The notes beneath the pieces are model-generated. The model did no database searches. It saw nothing but the letters and a program-made list of their open reading frames with translations, and was not told the DNA's origin. Positions 9,351-17,482 of a stretch of 64,000 nucleotides of DNA are shown one piece after another. The translations under genes and the position numbers were made by a program. Within the stretch, counting starts at the first letter, position 1; each line of letters opens with the position of its first letter. The DNA lies in contig JAWXBR010000041.1 of assembly GCA_034440235.1 (NCBI GenBank), positions 83,655 through 147,654 on the forward strand. Reading direction: 5' to 3'. This DNA is from JAWXBR01 sp034440235. GTDB lineage: Bacteria; Bacteroidota; Ignavibacteria; Kapaibacteriales; Kapaibacteriaceae.

Positions 9351-9366
9351 CGTTCCACGTGGAACA
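9351..9366. other. parS-like centromere site 2
   Basis: CGTTCCACGTGGAACA directly abuts the first site, so the two 16-mers stand head to tail. The core GTTCCACGTGGAAC is a perfect 14-base palindrome, a form of parS known from pseudomonads. Confidence 0.75.
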
Positions 9367-9373
9367 TAAAAAC

Positions 9374-11224
9374 ATGAAATTTGACTGTATTGTTATAGGT
9401 GGAGGCCATGCTGGCATAGAAGCCGCCTCTGCAGCCGCTCGGATGGGTCTAAGGGTAGGCCTCGTAAGCATGGAAAGGCATACAATTGGACGTCTTTCTT
9501 GTAATCCGTCGATAGGGGGCTCAGCAAAAGGTCACCTTGCTAAAGAGATTGACGCCTTGGGTGGCGTAATGCCGCGAATTGCCGATGCGAGCGGTATTCA
9601 GTTCAAGACGCTTAACGCTTCGAAAGGACCTGCTATATGGTCTCCTAGAAGCCAAAACGACAATGAGCTCTATCCTGCCTTCGCTCAAGCCCTTCTGACG
9701 CAAACCCCAGGTATCACGATCATTCCAGAGCGTGTAGAGGAGATTCTCACCCAAGATTCGCATGTGCGAGGTGTACGAACGAGCACGAATACCGAAGTAC
9801 TTGCCCAGACAGTGATCTTATGCTCGGGTACATTCCTTAATGCAGTGATGTGGACTGGTACAACCGACACCAAGGGCGGTAGAGTCGGAGAGCAGGCTTC
9901 AAACCACGTGTCGGACATGCTTTTGGCGCATGGACTGCAAAAGGGACGTCTTAAAACAGGTACGCCGCCGCGTGTAAGCGCCGCGTCGGTAGATCTAAGT
10001 AAAACTGTGCCCCATCCCGGCGACGAGTCGCCGAGACCTTTTTCTATGCGCACCAGAGCGGTAGTAAACCGACTGTCGTGTTTTGCAACCTCAACAAATG
10101 CCCGTACGCACGAGATTCTACGAACCGGATTCGAGCGCTCACCAATGTTTACTGGACGCATTACAGGGGCCGGACCTCGGTATTGTCCGTCTGTCGAAGA
10201 CAAGATCTCGCGATTCCCCGATCGCGACTCGCATGTCATTGTGCTCGAGCCAGAGGGCCTCAACACAGACACAGTCTACGTGAACGGGTATTCGACAAGT
10301 CTGCCTGCAGATATTCAGGAGCTCGGCCTTCGCTCTATTCCTGCGCTGGAGCACGCTCGCATTCTGCGTCATGGATACGCCGTCGAGTACGACTTCTTCT
10401 ATCCGTATCAGCTGAAGTTCACAATGGAGACGAAGGCCATCGATGGACTCTTCTTTGCTGGACAGATTAACGGTACGTCGGGGTATGAGGAAGCCGCAAG
10501 CCAGGGCTTAATGGCCGGAATTAATGCCGCACTAAAGGTAAGGGGCGAAGGGGGCTTTGTTCTAAAGCGCTCTGAAGCGTACATCGGCGTTCTAATTGAT
10601 GATCTGGTAAACAAGAACACCGAAGAGCCTTATAGAATATTTACGTCGTTGGCAGAGTATCGCCTTCTACTTCGCACAGACACTGCGTATGACAGGTTGT
10701 TGCCTCACGGAAACCGACTGGGGTTGGTCTCTGATGAAGCAAGAAAATCATGGCAACGCAACTTGGATCTGAAAGAACAAATTCATGCGTTCACCTTGGA
10801 AGCACGCGCACAACCAACGCTTGTAAACCCATTGCTTAATAAGTACGAAGAGGATGTAATAACAGAAGCGACTCCTCTAATCAACATCGCACGACGTCCG
10901 ACCGTTCCTCTACGTCCCCTACTCGACCTTGCTTCTTTTGGCATGAACGACTTGCTCGACGAACACGACGAAACGGTAACGCAAGTACAAACCGCTATTC
11001 GATACGATGGCTACATACAGAAGCAAATGCGCGACGTCGAACGCTTTGCCGATCACGAACAAAAAGTCATCCCCGGCAACTTCTCATACGCCGACGTTCA
11101 ATCTCTCTCTACCGAAGCCAGAGAGAAACTCACGCGGATACGTCCACAATCTCTCGGACAAGCCTCGCGTATACCAGGCGTGTCTGCGTCTGATGTGTCT
11201 GTGTTGTCGCTCTACCTGCGTTAA
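9374..11224 (+). CDS. mnmG: tRNA uridine-5-carboxymethylaminomethyl(34) synthesis enzyme MnmG
   Basis: MnmG is the FAD-dependent partner of MnmE in wobble uridine modification. The 616-residue protein has the Rossmann dinucleotide motif IGGGHAGIEAA at its start, the CNPSIGG loop, and a GAGPRYCPSVEDKI segment containing a conserved catalytic cysteine. It ends with the helical C-terminal domain that binds MnmE. An upstream GTG at 9359 lies inside the second parS-like site and adds five residues not expected for the family; the ATG at 9374 is preferred. In many bacteria mnmG (gidA) lies next to parAB near the origin. Here only the parS-like sites are kept beside it, and the next gene is an unrelated secreted protein on the other strand. 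Confidence 0.97.
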   Translation: MKFDCIVIGGGHAGIEAASAAARMGLRVGLVSMERHTIGRLSCNPSIGGSAKGHLAKEIDALGGVMPRIADASGIQFKTLNASKGPAIWSPRSQNDNELYPAFAQALLTQTPGITIIPERVEEILTQDSHVRGVRTSTNTEVLAQTVILCSGTFLNAVMWTGTTDTKGGRVGEQASNHVSDMLLAHGLQKGRLKTGTPPRVSAASVDLSKTVPHPGDESPRPFSMRTRAVVNRLSCFATSTNARTHEILRTGFERSPMFTGRITGAGPRYCPSVEDKISRFPDRDSHVIVLEPEGLNTDTVYVNGYSTSLPADIQELGLRSIPALEHARILRHGYAVEYDFFYPYQLKFTMETKAIDGLFFAGQINGTSGYEEAASQGLMAGINAALKVRGEGGFVLKRSEAYIGVLIDDLVNKNTEEPYRIFTSLAEYRLLLRTDTAYDRLLPHGNRLGLVSDEARKSWQRNLDLKEQIHAFTLEARAQPTLVNPLLNKYEEDVITEATPLINIARRPTVPLRPLLDLASFGMNDLLDEHDETVTQVQTAIRYDGYIQKQMRDVERFADHEQKVIPGNFSYADVQSLSTEAREKLTRIRPQSLGQASRIPGVSASDVSVLSLYLR

Positions 11225-11261
11225 CACGAGTGCATTTGTGTATACGCTGCATGTGCGTTTG

Positions 11262-14030
11262 CTAGCGGACAATCATCACGGGAATTGCAATGACGTTATT
11301 GCTGCCAAGAAGCACACATCTGTAAGCGCCTTGCGGCAATGCCTCAACGTTGAGTGTTTGTTCGTGCGTGCCACTGCCGGCAGCAGACAACACTAGTGCA
11401 CCGTCAGTATTGAAGAGCATTATCTGAGAAGCGTTTGTTATGAACTCACCCTGCAATGTCAGTGATGAAGACGAGGGTTGCGGAGAGACAACAATTCGTT
11501 GCGCTTTTTCTTTGAAGTCTCCTATGCCATTTAGAATCTGGACCTCGACGATGGTGTCAGACTGATCGGCTAGTGGTGCGTCGTCATACGCTGTGATGCG
11601 AATTGCATAACCAGTGCCTACCGGCGTGTTAAGCGGCACCTTCCACAAGTACCCTTGGTTCTGCAACTTCACCGAGTCCTTGATTAGAATTACGTTGTCC
11701 TTTGTGATGAGGTCTATACGGCCAAGTCCCACAGAAGTCGTCTTCCACAGAATTGGAGCGTTTTTATCCAAATAAGTTATAAATTTATTTAATGGTAGGT
11801 CAAGGGTCAGGTAAGGGGCCGATAATTCAAACATGGCTACAGTCCATTCCGATACCAAGGCGCCATAGAATGCTCGAGTTCTCCAGTAATAACGCTGACC
11901 CTGCACTTCAAAGATTGGAGTTGTTACAACCTTGTCAGATCTCGTTGTACCGTCGAATACTATTTGATCGCCCGCAAATGTGCTATCTCTTGATCCCTGG
12001 ACTTGTAGGCTGTCAAATGCACCTCGTGGAGACACTTGCAATGTATGCGGTATGCCAGCCAGCACCTTTACACCATTGATAGGACTAACGGCAATGGGCG
12101 ACAAAATTTGTGTGGGTGTGGTTATAGCGTCGGCAATGAGTAATTCTCCAAAGTCGGTACCAGCTACAACGAGCGTTCTCTTATCGGGTGTGAACTGTGT
12201 TAGGAGCTTGGTGAACGTTCCGTTACCAATTGTCGGACGATGATATACTTCATATCCGGAAGTTTTAGAAAGACCTAAAACATTCAGATTAAAACGAACC
12301 TCGAGTCTGCTGTCCGTAATTCCTTCTTGAGTGAGCCAGATACGCAATGGGTAGACATTCGGAGCAACACCCTCGAACCGTGGGTTGATCGGTGAATACG
12401 GAAATCGTTTTCCTTTTGTGGCATTGTAAAACGCCGATGTGAATGAGGTAAATGTCACAACTATTCCGACTGTGTCGGTTGCGGTGCTGTAGGTATAGGT
12501 GTTGCCCGGAAGTACCTCATCTTTAAAGACCGTGTCGGATGGCTGCCCCGGAGGCCATGCGTGTCGTTGCGCACGATACACGAACAACTCTTTAGGAAGA
12601 GTGGCTTCGAATACAACCACTCCGTTAGAATCTACTTCTGTAACACCTGGGTGACCGTTTGCAGCTGCGCTGCCCCAAGCAATGACTCTGTGTCCGTTAG
12701 AGAGCGTTTGAACGCCCCCTTGAAGAGACGTGTAGATCTCGGGTGTATGACGGTATGTCCAAACTAATTCGGCTGTCTTTGCATTCTCATCAATTCGATA
12801 ATCGACAGCGCGTGAATACTGTGGAATTCTAAACGTGCCATTGTCAAATAAAGAGATGCCATTTTTCGTGCGGCGAATGTCATGCTGGTACGAAAAGACG
12901 GGGTCTGCTACACCGGCAACAGCACTTGTAAACGTGAACTGATTGCGCTTTCCACCCATGAGCCACTTTATGTTGCCCGAAGCACGATCTATTCGAATTA
13001 CCGATGAACAATGACGAAGGCTGACGAGCAAATCGCCATCGTGGTCGACCCAGACGCCATTGTTGTGAACGTATCGAATGGTTGCCGCCTTCAAGTCCTC
13101 ATACGAATCCGTTACTGGAATATGGTCGAGTGTCCGCCATTGAAACACAACATTCCTGTCCTGATCTAGCTCCTGAATGATACCCTGTACAACGATAGCA
13201 GCAGGGTTTCCACCTTCTACTATCGTACTCAAATCCATGATGACATCCTCAAAAGCTTGTACCACGATATGCCCATTCGGCAACACCATGTGGTCGTGAA
13301 ACGACGTCAGGTAGCCGTTGCCACTTTCGATACTGTCTGCCACTGCCCAAGAGGTATCCATTACATAAATCTTTGACGCAGTGCTAGCACCAGCAGATGG
13401 CTGAAAACGGCTAATGCTCATACGTCCGTTCGGAAGCACCTTAAAATCGAACGGCCAGTAGCTCAACCGTTTGAATGACCGCGGCGCTCCAGTTGTGTCG
13501 AGCGCCATTGAAAACCGCCCGTACTTTTCAGGAGTAATTCTGCTGTTTGGTGCTATGTACAAATCGAGCGGAGTAGCTCCTGAATTTGTCGTCACAGTTA
13601 TAGGCGGAAAGTCTGAGGGTAAGGGGTCTACTTGTACTCCTCCATCACCTTTAACGATTTCGGTGTTGTGTGGAACACGTACTGTTGTGAATTGAAAAGT
13701 TGTATCAGGAAGCCCCCTGCCAGCTTGAACTGTTACCGTAATTGTCTCAAGTTCCTTCAACCTCGTAATTGGGATGATGTTCAGTGTCCTTTCGTCCGAG
13801 GCTCGCCTGACGTTTACATAGATCGGCCTTCGGCCTTCGCCTGTAACGCGAATGTTCTTATGCAGTGTTTCGGGCATACCCGAGATAACATGCGATGAAC
13901 GGAGCACGATAATCATTGTTGGTGGTGCCGATGAAGAGCCGGGTAATGGCGAAAGGAATTCTAACCGCTGAGCTGTAAGAGTACAGGCTACAATTGTTAA
14001 TGCGAGTATAGACAGAATTGGTTTTCTCAT
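11262..14030 (-). CDS. Arylsulfotransferase-like (ASST) secreted protein with T9SS sorting domain
   Basis: A 922-residue exported protein. The signal peptide ends near residue 20 (ACTLTAQ). Residues of about 30-130 form an Ig-like N-terminal module. About 170-520 resemble the ASST/Arylsulfotran_2 beta-propeller, with repeats such as FDFKVLPNGRMSI, FHDHMVLPNGHIVV, VDHDGDLLVSLRH and SYQHDIRRTKNGISLFDNG. The D/H-x-x-x-LPNGH type repeats carry the histidines expected near the active site. The last 80 residues are a T9SS sorting domain (VVSPQPSSSSLTL, then LPQGAYRCVL). Characterised members transfer sulfate between phenols in the periplasm; whether this one is active is unknown. It stands alone on the minus strand between mnmG and serS. 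Confidence 0.8.
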   Translation of the reverse strand: MRKPILSILALTIVACTLTAQRLEFLSPLPGSSSAPPTMIIVLRSSHVISGMPETLHKNIRVTGEGRRPIYVNVRRASDERTLNIIPITRLKELETITVTVQAGRGLPDTTFQFTTVRVPHNTEIVKGDGGVQVDPLPSDFPPITVTTNSGATPLDLYIAPNSRITPEKYGRFSMALDTTGAPRSFKRLSYWPFDFKVLPNGRMSISRFQPSAGASTASKIYVMDTSWAVADSIESGNGYLTSFHDHMVLPNGHIVVQAFEDVIMDLSTIVEGGNPAAIVVQGIIQELDQDRNVVFQWRTLDHIPVTDSYEDLKAATIRYVHNNGVWVDHDGDLLVSLRHCSSVIRIDRASGNIKWLMGGKRNQFTFTSAVAGVADPVFSYQHDIRRTKNGISLFDNGTFRIPQYSRAVDYRIDENAKTAELVWTYRHTPEIYTSLQGGVQTLSNGHRVIAWGSAAANGHPGVTEVDSNGVVVFEATLPKELFVYRAQRHAWPPGQPSDTVFKDEVLPGNTYTYSTATDTVGIVVTFTSFTSAFYNATKGKRFPYSPINPRFEGVAPNVYPLRIWLTQEGITDSRLEVRFNLNVLGLSKTSGYEVYHRPTIGNGTFTKLLTQFTPDKRTLVVAGTDFGELLIADAITTPTQILSPIAVSPINGVKVLAGIPHTLQVSPRGAFDSLQVQGSRDSTFAGDQIVFDGTTRSDKVVTTPIFEVQGQRYYWRTRAFYGALVSEWTVAMFELSAPYLTLDLPLNKFITYLDKNAPILWKTTSVGLGRIDLITKDNVILIKDSVKLQNQGYLWKVPLNTPVGTGYAIRITAYDDAPLADQSDTIVEVQILNGIGDFKEKAQRIVVSPQPSSSSLTLQGEFITNASQIMLFNTDGALVLSAAGSGTHEQTLNVEALPQGAYRCVLLGSNNVIAIPVMIVR

Positions 14031-14172
14031 TTACGTACTCTTTATATGGCGGTGTACTTGTAGACTACAGAACTCAAATTTCAGCATCGTAGTTACTCTA
14101 AAAATAGTGTTTAGACGCTTAGCCCATGTCAGGTGCTATTTTGCAACCTTCTTCTGATTAACCATTGCAACC

Positions 14173-15435
14173 ATGCTTGACCTAAAATTCATTCGTGAAA
14201 ACGTCGATGTCGTCCGTGAGAATTGTCTCAGGAAAAATGATTCGAGCGACCTAGATCTGTTGATGACCCTCGACGCGACGCGGCGGACCCTTATCCAGGG
14301 GGTCGAAGACTTAAAAGCTCGTCGTAACGCTGTCTCACAAGAGATCTCCCTGAAAAAGAGGTCGGGTGACGACGCCACCTCACAGATCACTGAAATGCGC
14401 GAGGTTGGCGACGTAATAAAGAACCTTGACGAAGATTTAAGAACAGTTGAAGAGCAGATAGATGACATCATGATGCGCATTCCAAACATGGCTCATGCTT
14501 CTGTTCCTGTAGGAAAATCTGCTGAAGAAAATGTGGAGGTACGACGTGAAGGAATTTGTATCGAGCGCGAATGGCGCAAAGACCACCTTGAGCTTGGACG
14601 CGATCTTGGCATCCTCGACTTCGAACGTGGTGCGAAGGTTACGGGAACCGGGTTTGGTTTCTATGTTGGCAAAGGGGCTCGGCTGGAGCGTGCTCTCATT
14701 AACTACTTCCTCGATACAAATACGAACGACCGTGGGTACACCGAGATACTTCCGCCGTTCATGGTAAACTCTACCTCGCTGCGTGGTACGGGACAGCTGC
14801 CGAAAAATCATGATGATATGTACTACATGGAAAGAGACGAGTTGTACATGATTCCGACTGCTGAGGTGCCTATTACAAATTTTCACCGCGATGAAATGCT
14901 CGATGCAGCAGCTTTGCCAATTAAGTATGCTGGCTACTCAGCTTGTTTTAGACGCGAATCGGGCAGTTACGGCAAGGATACCAGAGGATTTCTTCGCGTT
15001 CATGAATTTAACAAAGTTGAATTAGTAAAGTTTGTCAGAGCAGAGACATCGTACGACGAACTCGAGCTGTTGGTGAACGATGTAGAATCGCATTTGCGTG
15101 CTCTTGGATTCACCTATCGGGTGCTACTTCTTAGCACGGGTGACATGACGTTTGGCGGGTCGAAGACATACGACCTCGAGGTTTGGTCGCCCTGTGAACA
15201 GAAATGGTTAGAGGTTAGCTCCTGTACAAACTTTGAATCGTTCCAGGCTCGACGTGCAAATATTCGGTTCAAAGACACCCCATCTTCAAAACCAGAATTC
15301 GTGCACACCCTAAACGGTAGTGGCTTGGCAACCAGTAGAATTATGGTTGCGCTGCTCGAGCAGTACCAGCGCCCTGATGGTCACATCGACGTTCCTGCGT
15401 GCCTGCGGCCGTACTGTGGCTTCGATGTGATTTGA
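14173..15435 (+). CDS. serS: Serine-tRNA ligase
   Basis: SerRS charges tRNA-Ser (and tRNA-Sec) with serine. The 420-residue class II synthetase begins with MLDLKFIRENVD and the long antiparallel coiled coil (residues about 25-105) that holds the tRNA long arm. Motif 2 is FRRESGSYGKDTRGFLRVHE, with the arginines that bind ATP and serine. Motif 3 is NGSGLATSRIMVALLE. The length is normal. The final codons are part of a short repeat that recurs 46 bases downstream (15460-15480), so the C-terminus FDVI has been partly copied into the intergenic region. Confidence 0.97.
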   Translation: MLDLKFIRENVDVVRENCLRKNDSSDLDLLMTLDATRRTLIQGVEDLKARRNAVSQEISLKKRSGDDATSQITEMREVGDVIKNLDEDLRTVEEQIDDIMMRIPNMAHASVPVGKSAEENVEVRREGICIEREWRKDHLELGRDLGILDFERGAKVTGTGFGFYVGKGARLERALINYFLDTNTNDRGYTEILPPFMVNSTSLRGTGQLPKNHDDMYYMERDELYMIPTAEVPITNFHRDEMLDAAALPIKYAGYSACFRRESGSYGKDTRGFLRVHEFNKVELVKFVRAETSYDELELLVNDVESHLRALGFTYRVLLLSTGDMTFGGSKTYDLEVWSPCEQKWLEVSSCTNFESFQARRANIRFKDTPSSKPEFVHTLNGSGLATSRIMVALLEQYQRPDGHIDVPACLRPYCGFDVI

Positions 15436-15480
15436 CGTGGGCTGTGGTTTTGATCTGTGCTGTGGCTTCGATGTGATTTG
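15414..15480. repeat. Duplicated serS 3' end
   Basis: A 21-base sequence starting CTGTGGCTTCGATG occurs at 15414-15434, covering the last codons of serS, and again without change at 15460-15480. A degenerate partial copy (CTGTGGTTTTGAT) lies between them at 15442. Confidence 0.8.
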
Positions 15481-15916
15481 TGTTGGACTGATGTTGAACA
15501 TGGTCCAAACTGCAACACACAGACCGCCAACTGCAAATCGTCCGTTCCTCCACGCTCTATCATCATCTTATTTCTTCTCTTTAGAGGGTTAAGAGAAGAG
15601 TAGTTATAGTAATACTGTGGAAACTGTGGATTAATAGTTCCGGATTGACCTAACTACTTTAATGTGTTGGGTTTACGGACTACCAAAGCGACTAAAAAGT
15701 TGTGGGTAACACACAAAGTTGCGGTCGGCGAGGCGGATAACAAATCAAAGGTTCTTCTTGCCCACGTCGTTGTCTGTATAAGAACGAACACTTTACAAAT
15801 ATTTTACACTGCGATAATGTGCACCCGTGGAAATCTTCGGGAGAACGTTTTATCGCAGTGAAAAAATGAGATATGTAGAGACCTGAGGCTATGTGTTGCC
15901 TTTGTGGGGCGAACGT
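15481..15916. other. Long AT-rich non-coding stretch with DnaA-box-like words and an inverted repeat
   Basis: No convincing gene is present between serS and dps. The stretch holds TGTGGAAAC directly followed by TGTGGATTA (15616-15633), TGTGGGTAA (15701-15709) and GGCGGATAA (15732-15740), each one or two bases from the DnaA box TGTGGATAA. It also has an 11-bp perfect inverted repeat (15807-15817 with 15850-15860), extendable to 16 bp with one mismatch. TTTACA-17-TAATGT (15792-15820) resembles a sigma-70 promoter running into that repeat. It could be an origin-like region, an unrecognised small RNA, or neither. Confidence 0.35.
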
Positions 15917-16393
15917 TTAGGCGCTTAAGTACGAGGTGTACATCCAGACAAGTTTTTCTTGTGCCTGAATGTAGTTGCCTAGCATACTATTCGTGCCTTC
16001 GTCTTTAGCATCGTTGCAAAGCTCAAGCAGTTCTCGTTGCAATTGGAGTATTACTCCGAAAGAGGTAACGATGCTCTGAATGGCACGACGTCCGTCACGG
16101 ACATTCTCAACAGGTTTTACTGTTGAATCTTTCGTGAAGGCTGCAAACGAATGAAAGGGAGTACTCCCGAGGGTGAGAATACGCTCTGCAACCTCGTCGA
16201 TCTTTAACTGCAGATCGGTGTACAATTCCTCGAACTTGATGTGTAGTTCAAAGAATTTTTCTCCACGAATATTCCAGTGGAAACCACGGACATTTTGATA
16301 GAAAACCGCATAGTTTGCTAACAAAACGTTGAGTTCGTCAGCCAAATGCTGTGTTTTCTTTGGATCTAGACCGATGGCACTAAGTTTTGCCAT
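15917..16393 (-). CDS. dps: Dps/ferritin-like DNA-protecting protein
   Basis: Dps proteins form dodecameric cages that oxidise and store iron and shield DNA during stress. The 158-residue length is typical. The ferroxidase-centre signature is seen as NVRGFHWNIRGEKFFELHIK followed by FEELYTDLQLKIDEVAERI, giving the conserved His, His, Asp/Glu ligands across the dimer interface. There is no lysine-rich N-terminal tail, so direct DNA binding is uncertain. The start at 16393 has a good ribosome binding site (GGTGAGG) on the minus strand. It lies 36 bases after the M42 peptidase gene and is probably cotranscribed with it. Confidence 0.93.
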   Translation of the reverse strand: MAKLSAIGLDPKKTQHLADELNVLLANYAVFYQNVRGFHWNIRGEKFFELHIKFEELYTDLQLKIDEVAERILTLGSTPFHSFAAFTKDSTVKPVENVRDGRRAIQSIVTSFGVILQLQRELLELCNDAKDEGTNSMLGNYIQAQEKLVWMYTSYLSA

Positions 16394-16429
16394 ACTGCCT
16401 CACCTTTCTGTTTTAGGAATTTTGCTGCC

Positions 16430-17449
16430 CTACGACGTAGCGAACCTGTGTTTGATGTAAGCCAAACAAAGTTCAGTCGTGGCATTGATTCCGTCGATGT
16501 GTGTTCGTTCCATTCCGTGTGATGCATGAACACCAGGTCCGATAAGCGCCACCCTGGCATCAACACCCGCTCTCCAAGCTGCCGTTCCGTCAGAACTGTA
16601 GAATGGATATACATCTACAGCATGTGGAATTCTGTTTTGTTCTGCAATTTCGGTCAACTTCGTGCGAAAACCATAATCATACGGTCCACCAGAGTCTTTT
16701 GCGCAAATAGAACAGAGCGTTTCGTTACCCTGAAGTGAATCACCAACGACGCCCATATCAATTACGAGCAACTCTTCCATGGTCGGTGCATAGCCACCCG
16801 CTCCTCCATGCCCAACCTCTTCGTAAACGCTGAAATACAGCTCTACAGGAACAGTTAAGCCGTTATTTTTCAAACTCTTAGCTACGTCAAACAGGACAGC
16901 ACACCCAGCTTTATTGTCGAGGAAGTGACTCTTTATGTAGCCGTTCGGGAGTACGGTGCAGCGCGTATCGAAGGCGACGATATCGCCCACGCTAATGTTC
17001 AGGGCTCGTACATCGTCGGCGTTTGACACCTTTTCATCGAGGCGAACATGCATAGTGTCTGTTGTCCGCTCTTTTGTCGCTGCCTTATTATTAGCATGTG
17101 CAGAAGGATTGTCCAGCAGCACGGTGCCCTGCACGACAGATCCGCCTCTAGTATGAACTCGAACGTAGGCGCTTTCGAAGGTTGGCAACAGCGGACCACC
17201 AATTAAGGAGAACCTGAGGGTTCCGTCGCCTTGAATTGAGCTAACAACAGCGCCGAGCGTGTCGGTGTGTGCAGCTAAGGTAAGACGTGGCTCTGCGCCG
17301 AGACTGCACGTAACAGCCCCCTTCCCAGTCCTTTTAGGGTCGAGGCCCAACTCTCGCAGCGAGTCGACAAGAAAAACTGACGCCCGTTCGGTGAAGCCGG
17401 AGGGTGAGTCTATTGCAAGGAGTTGGCTTAGCCAGTTCAAGGTGTCCAT
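16430..17449 (-). CDS. M42 family metallopeptidase (glutamyl/deblocking aminopeptidase-like)
   Basis: M42 enzymes are tetrahedral cobalt- or zinc-dependent aminopeptidases that act on short peptides in the cytosol. The 339-residue protein shows the metal ligands and catalytic motifs in order: AAHTD near residue 60, FLDNKAGC near 170, VYEEVGHGG near 205 (family usually EEVGLRG), VIDMG near 230, and the final histidine in HASHGMERTH. The start could be the GTG at 17455 or the ATG at 17449. A TATGTTTG promoter word lies just before, which would place the transcript start almost on the ATG, so the mRNA may be leaderless. It precedes dps and diverges from an M16 peptidase. Confidence 0.9.
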   Translation of the reverse strand: MDTLNWLSQLLAIDSPSGFTERASVFLVDSLRELGLDPKRTGKGAVTCSLGAEPRLTLAAHTDTLGAVVSSIQGDGTLRFSLIGGPLLPTFESAYVRVHTRGGSVVQGTVLLDNPSAHANNKAATKERTTDTMHVRLDEKVSNADDVRALNISVGDIVAFDTRCTVLPNGYIKSHFLDNKAGCAVLFDVAKSLKNNGLTVPVELYFSVYEEVGHGGAGGYAPTMEELLVIDMGVVGDSLQGNETLCSICAKDSGGPYDYGFRTKLTEIAEQNRIPHAVDVYPFYSSDGTAAWRAGVDARVALIGPGVHASHGMERTHIDGINATTELCLAYIKHRFATS

Positions 17450-17456
17450 GTTCACG

Positions 17457-17464
17457 CAAACATA
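17457..17464 (-). promoter_or_regulatory. Candidate TAnnTTTG promoter element for the M42-dps pair
   Basis: On the minus strand TATGTTTG fits the Bacteroidota -7 element exactly and ends 7 bases before the ATG at 17449. No matching TTTG was found 19-21 bases upstream, so support is partial. Confidence 0.35.
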
Positions 17465-17482
17465 ATCGTATGTTCGCTATCT

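Noticed and set aside
9359..9373. GTG start for mnmG inside the second parS-like site
   Set aside because: It adds residues not found in the family, has no ribosome binding site, and the ATG at 9374 begins exactly at the conserved Rossmann strand.
9685..10272. 195-codon open frame antisense to mnmG
   Set aside because: The product is arginine-rich without known motifs, and mnmG is certain on the other strand.
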